Origin: JBBTSG01 sp038064775
Lineage (GTDB): Bacteria > Patescibacteriota > Minisyncoccia > UBA6257 > GWB1-50-10
NCBI GenBank assembly: GCA_038064775.1
Contig: JBBTSG010000007.1
Location: 1 to 30,098, forward strand
Direction: 5' to 3'
DNA length: 30,098 nt
Below the pieces are notes generated by a model, which saw only the letters and a list, made by a program, of their open reading frames with translations, searched no databases and had not been told where the DNA came from. Shown here piece after piece: positions 22,261-30,098 of this stretch; within the stretch, counting starts at the first letter, position 1, and every line of letters begins with the position of its first letter. Position numbers and translations under genes: made by a program.

Positions 22261-22734
22261 ATGACCGATACAAAAAAAATAGTGTTTTTGCTCCCGGTTC
22301 TTTGTTTGTTATTTATTATCCAGAAAAGCGGTTTTTTAGTGGTTAGCGGCGTGAACCCTAATTTACTTCTTATTTTCTTTGTTTTTGTGGTTTTTCTCGG
22401 CGTTAGATTGCGTTTTTTAGTTATGCTGATTTTTTTATTTTTAACACTAACCTTTTTTTGGTTACCTTTCTGGTTTTTGCCAAACCTTATTTTAGCTATA
22501 ATCGCTGCCACCGCTTATTTTAGTAAAATATATCTCACAGGCAATAAGTTCGGCGATTTTTTGACAGTTATTTTTGCGGGAACGGTTATTTTTTATTTAG
22601 CGCAAGCATTATTTACTAAACGGATTTTTGCCGGTTTAATTTTTGAGGAGGTGGTTTATAATCTTTTACTAGGGTTCGTATTATGGTTTTTCCTGAATTT
22701 TCTTATTGAGCGACTAGAAAAAATAAGATTTTAA
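22261..22734 (+). CDS. mreD: MreD-like integral membrane protein
   Basis: 157 residues, almost all hydrophobic, with about five transmembrane helices and short basic loops (K-I-V-F-L-L-P-V, LLLIFFVFVVFLGVRLRF, FLTLTFFWLPFWFLP, and two more). MreD is poorly conserved in sequence; the assignment rests on size, topology and position between mreC and mrdA. It is presumed to assist MreC/PBP2 in the elongasome. Confidence 0.75.
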   Translation: MTDTKKIVFLLPVLCLLFIIQKSGFLVVSGVNPNLLLIFFVFVVFLGVRLRFLVMLIFLFLTLTFFWLPFWFLPNLILAIIAATAYFSKIYLTGNKFGDFLTVIFAGTVIFYLAQALFTKRIFAGLIFEEVVYNLLLGFVLWFFLNFLIERLEKIRF

Positions 22735-22737
22735 ATT

Positions 22738-24603
22738 ATGACAAAAAGAGACGATATTCATCTTGAAGAAATTTTAACTGATAGAGTAGTCGAAGAAGAT
22801 TTACTTGAAGTTCCTTTGACTGATGGTGTTTTTAGGTTTTTTTTCGTACTCTTTTTAGTTTTAATCGGCGCTGTTTTCGCCCAGTTTGTTAATATTGGCA
22901 TCTTTAAGCAAAATCTTTACGCCGCCCGCGCGCTTGATAATATGAGTGATGTAAAAATCGAACCGGCGCCACGCGGCATAATTACCAGCCGATTTAACGA
23001 ACCGCTTGTCCGCAATGATTCTTCTTTCGCCGCTTTTTTACTTCCCCGTTACTTGCCGGAAAATAATAACGATCGTTTGGCGACGATAAAAAAAATAAGC
23101 GGTTTTTTGAATATTGATGAAATGGAGCTAATTCAAAAAATTTCCGAACGCGATTGGAATTTAAGCGATCGAATGCTTCTTACAAATAATTTATCGCAGG
23201 AACAATTAGTTGCTTTTTCTTCAGTAAATATTGATGCGATAAAGCTTGAATCGGCTTTTAAGCGCGTTCATGAAACGCCTTTTGAGTTTTCTCATATTTT
23301 GGGTTTCACGGCTTTGGTGCAACCGAGCGATCTTAAAAGAGACGCAAAGCTTGTGACTGACGATGAAATTGGTAAGGCCGGCCTTGAAGCTTATTATGAC
23401 GAATATTTACGTGGCACGAATGGACGAGAAGTCACAATCAAAAACGCGCTTGGTGAGTCATATGGCGAGCCAAGGAAAGAATTATCAGTTCTAGGCAACA
23501 ATCTCAAAACTTTTATTGACAGTGGCTTACAAGATTTTTTTTATAAACGTTTAAAACAAGGCCTTAATTCGCTTGGCCGAACGATTGGCGCCGGTTTGGC
23601 AATTGATCCTCGAAATGGGGAGATTTTAGCTTTAGTTAACATTCCTAGTTTCGAAACTAGCGATATTGTTTCGGCTTTGAGTAATCCTGCGAAGCCGCTT
23701 TTTAACCGAATTGTTTCGGGTCGTTATAATCCTGGCTCAACAATTAAACCGCTTGTTGGTATTGCCGCTTTGGCGGAAAACATTATTGATTCGCGTAAAC
23801 AAATTTATTCCGCCGGTTATATTGAATTGCCTAATCCTTATAGTCCTGGTAAGTTCAGTCGGTTTCTCGACTGGCGGCCGAATGGTTGGGTTGATATTCG
23901 TAGCGCTTTAGCTAAATCAAGCAACGTTTATTTTTATGAAGTTGGCGGCGGATTTGAAAATCAAAAAGGGCTAGGAATTTATAAACTTAAAGATTGGTGG
24001 GGAAAATTTGGTTTGGACAAATTAACTGGCGTTGATCTTATAGGCGAAGAAAATGGTTTTTTGCCCGATCCTGTTTGGAAAGAAAAAAGGACGGGGGATC
24101 CTTGGCGGGTTGGTGATACTTATAACGTTTCAATCGGCCAAGGCGATCTTTTAATTACGCCACTAGAACTTTTAAATTACATTACCTCTATCGCAAATGG
24201 CGGAAAAATCTGGAAACCAAGAGTGATGGATATAATTACCGACCAAACAGGAAAAATTTTAGCTCAAAATAAGCCGGAAGTTTTGATTGATCTTACCTCG
24301 GAAATTAGTAAGTTTTTGCCGGATATTCGGCAGGGGATGCGCGACGTTGTAGTGGCAACTTACGGCACGGCGAAACCTTTAGCGGATTTACCTTTTGCCG
24401 TTGCGGCGAAAACTGGTACTGCTCAAATTGAAAACAATACAAAGACGAACGCTTTTATTGTTAGTTACGCGCCTTACGAAAATCCCCAAATCGCTATTTT
24501 AGTACTGATTGAAAACTCACGCGAAGGTAGTTTAAACACCGTTCCTATAGCAAAGGATGTTTTGATGTGGTATTATGAGAACCGAATTAAAAATAATCTA
24601 TAA
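22738..24603 (+). CDS. mrdA: Penicillin-binding protein 2, elongation transpeptidase
   Basis: 621 residues. Transmembrane helix at about 28-52, a class B pedestal domain (PAPRGIITSRFNEPLVRND, then HILGF) and a transpeptidase domain with all active-site motifs: S334-T-I-K337, S394-S-N396 and K558-T-G-T. This D,D-transpeptidase crosslinks new peptidoglycan during lateral growth and works with MreBCD, encoded directly upstream. All catalytic residues look intact. greA follows after 5 nt. Confidence 0.94.
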   Translation: MTKRDDIHLEEILTDRVVEEDLLEVPLTDGVFRFFFVLFLVLIGAVFAQFVNIGIFKQNLYAARALDNMSDVKIEPAPRGIITSRFNEPLVRNDSSFAAFLLPRYLPENNNDRLATIKKISGFLNIDEMELIQKISERDWNLSDRMLLTNNLSQEQLVAFSSVNIDAIKLESAFKRVHETPFEFSHILGFTALVQPSDLKRDAKLVTDDEIGKAGLEAYYDEYLRGTNGREVTIKNALGESYGEPRKELSVLGNNLKTFIDSGLQDFFYKRLKQGLNSLGRTIGAGLAIDPRNGEILALVNIPSFETSDIVSALSNPAKPLFNRIVSGRYNPGSTIKPLVGIAALAENIIDSRKQIYSAGYIELPNPYSPGKFSRFLDWRPNGWVDIRSALAKSSNVYFYEVGGGFENQKGLGIYKLKDWWGKFGLDKLTGVDLIGEENGFLPDPVWKEKRTGDPWRVGDTYNVSIGQGDLLITPLELLNYITSIANGGKIWKPRVMDIITDQTGKILAQNKPEVLIDLTSEISKFLPDIRQGMRDVVVATYGTAKPLADLPFAVAAKTGTAQIENNTKTNAFIVSYAPYENPQIAILVLIENSREGSLNTVPIAKDVLMWYYENRIKNNL

Positions 24604-24608
24604 AATAT

Positions 24609-25067
24609 ATGAACCAAGTTTATTTAACTCAAGAAAGGCACGACGAAATTGTTGAGGAAATCGCTGATTTGAAGGTAAGCGGCCGCCGGCAAATAGCCGA
24701 ACGTTTAAAGCAAGCTAAAGAATTAGGCGACCTTTCGGAAAACGCCGATTATCAGGAAGCCAAAGAAGAACAAGCGCGCCTTGAACAACGCATTCTTAAT
24801 TTAGAAGAAACGCTGCGTAATTCAGCAATAATTAAAAAATCCGCTGGTGCGGCGACTGTTCGTATTGGTTCTCGTGTCCAGGTGCGAAAAAATGGCGAAA
24901 ATACATATTACACTATTGTCGGTTCAAATGAATCACAGCCGGCAAATGGTTTGATTTCGAATGAGTCACCGATTGGCCGAGCATTATTAGGGAAAAAAGT
25001 AGGCGATGCGGTAAAAATTTTAACTCCTAAGGGCGAAGTTATTTATCAAATCTTAGCTATTGAATAA
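24609..25067 (+). CDS. greA: Transcript cleavage factor GreA
   Basis: 152 residues, close to the usual 158. The N-terminal coiled coil carries the tip motif GDLSENADYQEAKEEQ with the acidic pair that reaches the RNA polymerase active site; the C-terminal FKBP-like domain has VRIGSRVQV, YTIVGSNES, ISNESPIGRALLGKKVGD. It rescues backtracked polymerase by RNA cleavage. Fifth gene of the proS-serS operon set, placed between cell-wall and tRNA synthetase genes. Confidence 0.96.
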   Translation: MNQVYLTQERHDEIVEEIADLKVSGRRQIAERLKQAKELGDLSENADYQEAKEEQARLEQRILNLEETLRNSAIIKKSAGAATVRIGSRVQVRKNGENTYYTIVGSNESQPANGLISNESPIGRALLGKKVGDAVKILTPKGEVIYQILAIE

Positions 25068-25082
25068 AATTTAGGAAGATTT

Positions 25083-26528
25083 ATGCTTGATGATTTAATC
25101 AAAGAAAGAAAAGAAAAGCTTGCTCGGTATGAAAAAGTGGCCGGCGCTTATCCGGCAAAAATTAATCGCGATTTTAAACTTAAAGAAGTATTAACGAATT
25201 TTTCGAAATTAAGCCGCTCAAAAAAATCATTTTTTGTTGTCGGCCGAATATTTTCTTTTCGCGATCAAGGGAAAATTATTTTTGCTGATCTCGAAGACGA
25301 AAGCACTAAGCTTCAGCTTATTTTCAGCGAGAAAGAATTTAAAAACGTTAAGTTCATTAAAGAAACTTTTGACGTAGGTGATTTTGTTGAAGCCAAGGGT
25401 TTCGTTTTTAAAACAAAAAAAGGCCAAAAAAGCTTGCTTGTAAAACAATGCCGGATAATCGTGAAAAGTTTGCGGCCAGTGCCGGTTAGCTGGTATGGCT
25501 TAACTGACGTTGAAACGCGGTTGAGGAAAAGATATTTGGACTTACTAGTTCATTCAGAAACGCGGCAACTTTTTATGCGTAAAAATATTTTCTGGCAATC
25601 AATTCGTGATTATTTGAAAAGTAACGATTTTCTTGAAGTAGAGACGCCGGTTTTTGAATCCGTGCCCGGCGGCGCCGATGCCGAGCCATTTACTACTCAT
25701 CATAATGCTTTGAATCGCGATTTTTATTTGCGGATTTCCCTGGAATTACCGCTAAAAAAACTTTTAGTCGGCGGCTATGAAAAAGTTTTTGAAATTGGCC
25801 GGATTTTCCGCAATGAAGGAATTGATAAAGAGCATTTACAGGATTACACTCAGCTCGAATTTTATTGGGCTTACGCGGAATATACTGAACTTATGAAATT
25901 CCTCGAAAAAATGTACAAAACAGTTATCAAAAAAACTTGTGGCGGACTTATTACAACTTATGCCGGAAAAGAAATTAATTGGGGAAAGAAATGGTTTACC
26001 GTTGATTATGTTAAAGAATTTGAGAAAGCGAATAAACTGAACCCAACTGACGCTTCTCGTGAAGAACTTGCTGTATGTGCGGGGAAATTAGGTATTAAGG
26101 TTGAAAAAAGTTTTGGCAAAGGGCGGCTTATAGATTTGATTTTCAAAAAAACTGTTAGACCAAATCTAATTCAGCCCTGTTTTTTAATTAATCCGCCGGT
26201 TGAAATTGAGCCATTAGCAAAACGGTCAAGTAAAAATCCAAAAGTCGTTGAACGGTTGCAAATTATGGCGGCAGGAACAGAATTAGGAAAAGGATTTACG
26301 GAGCTGAACGATCCGCTTGACCAACGGAAGCGATTTGAAGATCAAATGAAACTTCGGGAAGCCGGCGACAAGGAAGCGCAGCGGCTTGATGAGGATTTCT
26401 TGGAAGCGCTTGAATACGGCATGCCGCCGGCGGCTGGTTTTGGCATGTCCGAACGTTTTTTCGCCATTCTTATGGACAAGCCGGTGCGTGAGGCGGTCAT
26501 TTTTCCTTTAATGAAAGAATTAAAATAA
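25083..26528 (+). CDS. lysS: Lysyl-tRNA synthetase, class II
   Basis: 481 residues. N-terminal OB-fold anticodon domain (VVGRIFSFRDQGKIIFADLEDES), then the class II catalytic domain: FLEVETPVFESVPGGADAEPFTTHHNALNRDFYLRISLEL, FEIGRIFRNEGIDKEHLQDYTQLEFYWAYA (motif 2) and MPPAAGFGMSERFFAIL (motif 3, with Glu where the family usually has Asp before the Arg). AGGAAG precedes the ATG, one of the few clear ribosome binding sites among the core genes. The next gene, serS, starts one base after its stop. Confidence 0.95.
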   Translation: MLDDLIKERKEKLARYEKVAGAYPAKINRDFKLKEVLTNFSKLSRSKKSFFVVGRIFSFRDQGKIIFADLEDESTKLQLIFSEKEFKNVKFIKETFDVGDFVEAKGFVFKTKKGQKSLLVKQCRIIVKSLRPVPVSWYGLTDVETRLRKRYLDLLVHSETRQLFMRKNIFWQSIRDYLKSNDFLEVETPVFESVPGGADAEPFTTHHNALNRDFYLRISLELPLKKLLVGGYEKVFEIGRIFRNEGIDKEHLQDYTQLEFYWAYAEYTELMKFLEKMYKTVIKKTCGGLITTYAGKEINWGKKWFTVDYVKEFEKANKLNPTDASREELAVCAGKLGIKVEKSFGKGRLIDLIFKKTVRPNLIQPCFLINPPVEIEPLAKRSSKNPKVVERLQIMAAGTELGKGFTELNDPLDQRKRFEDQMKLREAGDKEAQRLDEDFLEALEYGMPPAAGFGMSERFFAILMDKPVREAVIFPLMKELK

Positions 26529-26529
26529 T

Positions 26530-27789
26530 ATGATCGATATTAATTTTATTCGCCAAAATCCGGAAAAAGTTAAAGAAGGTATCGCAAAGAAAAATACCGA
26601 TCCAAAATTGGTAGAAAAATTCCTGCGGCTCGATGAAGCGTGGCGTTCAAAAACCGCCGCTCTTGATCAACTTAAAGCCGAACAAAATATTTTAAATAAA
26701 GAATTATCCAAAGCCCGCTCTGAAGATTTAGTGAGTAAAGCCCAGATTATTAAGCGGCGAGTTACGGAAATAGTTGCCGAGCGAAACAAGCAAGAGGAAA
26801 AACGAGACGAGATTTTAAATCAGCTACCGAATCCGCCATTTGAAGACGTGCCGGTAGGGAAGAGCGAAGCGGATAATAAAGTTTTGCGGGAGGTCGGCGA
26901 AAAACCGAAATTTAAATTTCAAGTGAAAGATTATCTGACAATTGGAGAATCTTTAAACTTAATCAATGTTAAAAAAGCAGCAGAAGTGACCAGTAGTCGT
27001 TTTGGTTATCTTTTAGGCGATGCCGCAATTTTAGAATTTGCTTTAGTGCAATTAGCGATGGAAACAGCAGTTAAAGAAGGTTTTTTACCAGTTGTGCCAC
27101 CAGTTATGATCAGACCAGAAGTTTTTACGGGTATGGGTCGTTTGGCGTCTTCTCAGAAAGACGAGCGTTATTTTTTATCAAAAGATAATTTATATCTAGT
27201 TGGTAGCGCCGAGCATACGCTAGGACCATTGCATATGAATGAAGTTCTTGAAGTGGAAACATTGCCGCGTCGATATGTTGGTTTTTCAACATGTTTTCGG
27301 CGGGAAGCTGGTTCTTACGGCAAAGACACGAAGGGAATATTGCGGGTTCATCAATTTGATAAAATAGAAATGTTTTCTTTTGCTAATCCTAAGGATTCTG
27401 AAAAGGAACATGAATTTATGTTGGGAATTCAAGAAAAATTGATGAAAGCATTGGAATTGCCTTACCGAGTTGTTGCTATTTCAACTGGCGATATGGGCTG
27501 GACTGATGCAAGACAATACGATATCGAAACATGGTTGCCTGGTCAAAACAATTATCGAGAAACTCATTCTTGTTCTAATACCACCGATTTTCAATCGAGA
27601 GGTATCAATGCTAAATACAGGGATAAAAATAGTGACAAAAAATATGTTCATATGTTAAATGGCACGGCCTTTGCAATTGGTCGGATTATTATCGCGATTT
27701 TGGAAAATTATCAAAACGAAGACGGCACGGTGAGAGTGCCGAAAGCGCTGCAGGATTATCTCGGCAAAAAAGTAATCGGCAAAAACTAA
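26530..27789 (+). CDS. serS: Seryl-tRNA synthetase
   Basis: 419 residues. It starts with MIDINFIRQNPEKVKEGI, continues with the long N-terminal antiparallel coiled coil (about 30-105) that grips the tRNA variable arm, and has the class II core: LVGSAEHTLGPLHMNE (SAE in place of the common TAE), FSTCFRREAGSYGKDTKGILRVHQFDKIEMF (motif 2), ETHSCSNTTDFQSRG and motif 3 NGTAFAIGRIIIAILENYQNEDGTVRVPKAL. Last gene of the operon; a terminator lies just downstream. Confidence 0.96.
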   Translation: MIDINFIRQNPEKVKEGIAKKNTDPKLVEKFLRLDEAWRSKTAALDQLKAEQNILNKELSKARSEDLVSKAQIIKRRVTEIVAERNKQEEKRDEILNQLPNPPFEDVPVGKSEADNKVLREVGEKPKFKFQVKDYLTIGESLNLINVKKAAEVTSSRFGYLLGDAAILEFALVQLAMETAVKEGFLPVVPPVMIRPEVFTGMGRLASSQKDERYFLSKDNLYLVGSAEHTLGPLHMNEVLEVETLPRRYVGFSTCFRREAGSYGKDTKGILRVHQFDKIEMFSFANPKDSEKEHEFMLGIQEKLMKALELPYRVVAISTGDMGWTDARQYDIETWLPGQNNYRETHSCSNTTDFQSRGINAKYRDKNSDKKYVHMLNGTAFAIGRIIIAILENYQNEDGTVRVPKALQDYLGKKVIGKN

Positions 27790-27793
27790 AAAG

Positions 27794-27831
27794 AAACCGT
27801 CCTGAGTTTATCGAAGGGCGGTTTTTTGTTT
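27794..27831 (+). terminator. Terminator of the proS-serS operon made from a dispersed repeat
   Basis: AAACCGTCCT (27794-27803) pairs with AGGGCGGTTT (27815-27824), with one G-U pair and an 11-nt loop, and runs into TTTTTTGTTTT. The loop and inner stem (27802-27820) are a reverse-oriented copy of the repeat found inside rseP. Confidence 0.85.
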
Positions 27832-27845
27832 TCGCGGGAAAGAGT

Positions 27846-27851
27846 TAGAAT
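27846..27851 (+). promoter_or_regulatory. Possible -10 box of alr
   Basis: TAGAAT ends 11 nt before the alr ATG at 27862 and 7 nt before an earlier out-of-frame ATG at 27858 that would encode only seven codons. There is no clear -35 box; a T-rich stretch from the terminator lies at the right distance. Confidence 0.35.
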
Positions 27852-27861
27852 AAATCTATGA

Positions 27862-29007
27862 ATGAAAGAGCACCTCTATAAAACCTGGATTGAAATTAAC
27901 CAAAAGGCGGTGGCGAATAATATTAGATCTTTCCGGTCAATTCTCGCGAAAAAAACAAAACTTTTCGCGGTTGTAAAATCAAACGCTTACGGCCACGGCC
28001 TTGAACTTTTCTCAAAAATCGCGAGCGAGCGCGGCGTTGACGGTTTTTGCGTTGATAGTGTAATTGAGGGCCATAAATTAAGAAACTTAGGTTTGCGCGA
28101 GCCGATTTTAGTTTTAGGCCCGACCTTGCCTCATCTTTTTGAAGAAGCGGCCGCCGACCGTTTAACGCTCACCATTTCCAATCTTGATGCGCTTACAGTG
28201 TTAAAAAAATCCCATGTCGCTGTTGATTATCACTTAAAAATTGACACTGGTATGCATCGGCAAGGATTTTATTTAGATGATTTGGTGAAAGTTCTTAAAG
28301 TCATCAGTCATCAGTCATCAGATATTGGTGAGTGCTTGCGCGGCATTTACACTCATTTTGCCTCTGCGAAAGACATTACTTATCCGAATTACACCTTGTG
28401 GCAAATTAAAAAATTTAAAGAAGCGAAAGAAATTTTTCGTAAAGCGGGTTATAAAAATTTAATCGCGCATACTTCGGCAACAGGTGGCGCACTTCTTTAC
28501 CCGCAGGCCCATTTTGATTTAGTAAGAATTGGCATCGGTTTATATGGCTATTTTCCGACCAAAGAAACCGCTCTTGAGCATTCGCTTGTTTTGCGGCGCA
28601 AACTAAATCTCGAACACGTTTTAAGCTGGCGAGCATTAGTGAGTGAAGTAAAAAACTTGGTGGCGGGCGACTATATTGGTTACGACTTAACAGAAGAAAC
28701 GCGAACTAAAACAAAATCAGGCATTATTCCCATCGGTTATTGGCACGGTTTTCCGAGAAGTTTATCAAGCCGTGGCGAAGTTTTGGTGAAAGGAAAACGG
28801 GCAAAAGTTTTAGGCCGCGTTTCGATGGATTTAATTGTGGTTGATTTAAGCAACCGTTCAAAAGTAAAAGTAGGGGACATCGCGACTTTAATAGGGCGTG
28901 ACGGCAAGGAAAAAATAAGCGCTAATGATTTTGGATATGACGCTCACACAATCAGTTATGAAATCATTACACGGTTGAACCCAATGATAAAAAGATTTGT
29001 CGTTTAA
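27862..29007 (+). CDS. alr: Alanine racemase
   Basis: 381 residues. PLP-binding Lys in FAVVKSNAYGHG (K39), the barrel motifs HFASAK, HTSATGGAL and VRIGIGLYG, and the C-terminal beta domain with GDYIGYDLTEET (Y274, second catalytic base), IPIGYWHGFPRSLSSRG and LGRVSMDLIVVDLS. It makes D-alanine for peptidoglycan. Between the helix ending VLKV and GIYTHF lies an insertion encoded partly by three TCATCAG repeats. An alternative ATG at 27858 is out of frame. ftsQ follows after 5 nt, joining precursor supply with division. Confidence 0.95.
   Translation: MKEHLYKTWIEINQKAVANNIRSFRSILAKKTKLFAVVKSNAYGHGLELFSKIASERGVDGFCVDSVIEGHKLRNLGLREPILVLGPTLPHLFEEAAADRLTLTISNLDALTVLKKSHVAVDYHLKIDTGMHRQGFYLDDLVKVLKVISHQSSDIGECLRGIYTHFASAKDITYPNYTLWQIKKFKEAKEIFRKAGYKNLIAHTSATGGALLYPQAHFDLVRIGIGLYGYFPTKETALEHSLVLRRKLNLEHVLSWRALVSEVKNLVAGDYIGYDLTEETRTKTKSGIIPIGYWHGFPRSLSSRGEVLVKGKRAKVLGRVSMDLIVVDLSNRSKVKVGDIATLIGRDGKEKISANDFGYDAHTISYEIITRLNPMIKRFVV
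28301..28321 (+). repeat. TCATCAG heptamer tandem repeat within alr
   Basis: Three perfect copies of a 7-nt unit, encoding V-I-S-H-Q-S-S-D. Copy-number change would shift the frame unless it occurred in steps of three. Confidence 0.85.
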
Positions 29008-29012
29008 ATTTT

Positions 29013-29825
29013 ATGAGCCGACAGGGTGAAGGTCAATCATTTTTAAACCGGCCGCGCGCGGCAAAATCAAAACATTGGTTTTGGTTTTCAATGCTAGGCG
29101 TTTTTATTTTCGGCGGTTTTTTAATCGGCTTTTGCTATCTTATTTTCTACGCCGGTTTTCTAAAAGTAAAATCGTTTGATATTTCAGGAGGCAGAATCGC
29201 GGATAATGTTACGCTTACTTCAAATCTTACAGTCGCCGCTTTGGGTGAAAATTATCCGCTCTCAATTCTTGGCCCTGACAGTTTGATTTTTTGGTATTTC
29301 AGCAAATCGCCGGTTGCGCCTAATCTTTCTTTGCCAAGTGTTTCCGCGATTGAAAAAAAAGTAGTTATTTTTCAGGGAAAGGTGGAAATAGCAGTTCGCG
29401 AACGGCAAATAGTGGGTTTTTGGTGCGTTAACGGCAATGATTGCTACGGTTTTGACGAAAACGGCGTGGCTTTTTCGGCTGCGCCTTTAGCCGAAGGCGC
29501 GCTTATTTTGCGCGTTTCAGACGATAACGCTCGGCCGCTTATTTTGGGAAAATCAGTTTTGCCGCAAAAGATCTGGTTCGATAATTTGATGAGAGTTTTA
29601 AAAACGATTGAAGCCGCCGGTTTTTCGCCGACTGCTGTAGAAATCAAGGATTTTGCTTTGCGTGAATGGCAACTAACTGACACAACCGGTTTGAATTTTT
29701 ATTTCAGTTTTAATTTCGCGCCGGAAAATTTAGCGAGTGTTCTTCAAAGTTTAAAACAACGTTTCGCGGAGATTAATCTCGCTTATCTCGATTTCCGCAT
29801 CCCGAATAGGATTTATTATAAGTAA
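29013..29825 (+). CDS. ftsQ: FtsQ/DivIB-like cell-division protein
   Basis: 270 residues. A cytoplasmic basic N-terminus, one transmembrane helix at about 25-49, then a POTRA-like segment (FLKVKSFDISGG) and a beta domain with IEKKVVIFQGKVEIAVRERQIVGFWC and CYGFDENGVAF, the order seen in FtsQ/DivIB (V-x-E-R-x-P/Q-x-A followed by the 'D-x-x-G-x-x-F' motif). FtsQ bridges early and late divisome proteins. Assignment rests on architecture and on the position after alr; sequence similarity is low as usual for this family. The stop is followed by the structured element at 29842. Confidence 0.75.
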   Translation: MSRQGEGQSFLNRPRAAKSKHWFWFSMLGVFIFGGFLIGFCYLIFYAGFLKVKSFDISGGRIADNVTLTSNLTVAALGENYPLSILGPDSLIFWYFSKSPVAPNLSLPSVSAIEKKVVIFQGKVEIAVRERQIVGFWCVNGNDCYGFDENGVAFSAAPLAEGALILRVSDDNARPLILGKSVLPQKIWFDNLMRVLKTIEAAGFSPTAVEIKDFALREWQLTDTTGLNFYFSFNFAPENLASVLQSLKQRFAEINLAYLDFRIPNRIYYK

Positions 29826-29841
29826 ATTTTAATATTTTCAG

Positions 29842-29977
29842 CCAGATTATTTTTCGGAACACGTCGTAGCCGACCTCCAGCGGTTCAGCTCGCCTGACTC
29901 TCGCTCCGATTTGTCCGATTCCAAAATCGGACACCAAGCAAATCGGAACTCCGAGACGCTCCGAAGAAACAACCTGG
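29842..29977. repeat. GC-rich inverted-repeat structure (candidate ncRNA or MITE-like element)
   Basis: The 220-nt gap after ftsQ has no convincing gene and is visibly richer in G+C than its surroundings. Outer arms 29842-29865 and 29955-29977 pair imperfectly: CCAG...TTTTTCGGA and CGTC against GACG, TCCGAA and ...CCTGG. Inside, CCGATTTG (29906-29913) matches CAAATCGG (29939-29946), and TGTCCGATT (29912-29920) pairs perfectly with AATCGGACA (29925-29933) around a CCAA loop. No T-run follows on either strand, so it is not a simple terminator. It could be a structured RNA or a miniature inverted-repeat element; I recognise no known RNA family. Confidence 0.6.
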
Positions 29978-30008
29978 CCTCAAAATTCATAGAAACTGTG
30001 AGAAAGAT

Positions 30009-30037
30009 TTGCCTTTTCCTCATTTTTCCTGCATAAT
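30009..30037 (+). promoter_or_regulatory. Promoter of the right-edge gene, probably leaderless
   Basis: TTGCCT (30009-30014), 17-nt spacer and CATAAT (30032-30037). The ATG at 30046 begins 9 nt after the -10 box. No ribosome binding site. Confidence 0.5.
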
Positions 30038-30045
30038 CATAATCA

Positions 30046-30098
30046 ATGGAAAATCTTGAGTTCTTGAAGAAGAAATACGATCTTCACAACGCTCCCGA
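30046..30098 (+). CDS. Start of an unidentified gene, cut by the window edge
   Basis: Open frame from ATG 30046 to the edge: MENLEFLKKKYDLHNAP. It is supported by a well-placed promoter directly upstream. Seventeen residues are too few to name a family; the start is charged and helical, with no signal peptide. Confidence 0.5.
   Translation, partial: MENLEFLKKKYDLHNAP

Noticed and set aside
27858..27881. Seven-codon upstream frame overlapping the alr start
   Set aside because: The ATG may be a chance result of ATGAATGA; there is no sign of conservation or a regulatory peptide.
29870..29900. GGTTCAGCTC resembling a tRNA T-arm in the gap after ftsQ
   Set aside because: No matching acceptor, D-arm or anticodon arm could be placed around it on either strand.
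1..30098. Possible recoding of TGA (as in Gracilibacteria and Absconditabacteria)
   Set aside because: TGA ends several genes at the expected place (the surface protein, hicA, the phosphotransferase, the PEGA protein), and no core gene has an internal TGA.

Overview
The window looks like a chromosomal segment of a Patescibacteria (Candidate Phyla Radiation) bacterium, probably of the parcubacterial branch. The evidence is AT-rich sequence with very tight gene packing, short versions of several core proteins (RpoA without its C-terminal domain, ProRS without the editing insertion, short L13), and a membrane protein of a type I recognise from these genomes. TGA is used as an ordinary stop several times, so the standard bacterial code applies. 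No rRNA, tRNA, CRISPR array, transposase or integrase is visible.

Layout. 1-1463: the 3' part of a Ser/Thr-rich surface protein, followed by a perfect 48-bp palindrome. 1538-3154: three small unrecognised genes, two of them with their own promoters and terminators and the third convergent on a shared bidirectional terminator. 3229-6086: a degenerate FtsA/PilM-like protein and a single-pass membrane protein with a large outer domain. 6087-9990: a ribosomal/RNA polymerase operon (infA, rpmJ, rpsM, rpsK, rpsD, rpoA, rplQ, rplM, rpsI) bounded by a promoter and a terminator. 9993-11912: an orphan gene and a convergent PEGA-domain membrane protein. 11975-15373: mreB, a DNA polymerase III delta'-like gene, frr and the site-2 protease rseP.

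15374-19200 is an accessory block between rseP and proS. It starts with a hicB-hicA toxin-antitoxin pair lying exactly between two diverged copies of the last 51 bp of rseP. It continues with a phosphohistidine phosphotransferase of rifampin-phosphotransferase-like architecture, which overlaps a histidine-phosphatase gene by four bases.

19246-27789 is one long operon (proS, a second mreB, mreC, mreD, mrdA, greA, lysS, serS) for cell-wall elongation and aminoacyl-tRNA synthesis. It ends in a terminator whose hairpin is a copy of a dispersed repeat also found in-frame inside rseP. alr and an ftsQ-like gene follow. The last gap holds a GC-rich inverted-repeat structure of about 136 bp and the promoter of a gene cut by the window edge.

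Recurrent themes are probable leaderless promoters (a -10 box 6-8 nt before the start codon) at several genes, wall-growth genes in two clusters (two MreBs, MreCD, PBP2, Alr, FtsQ), and small repeats recruited into coding sequence and a terminator.
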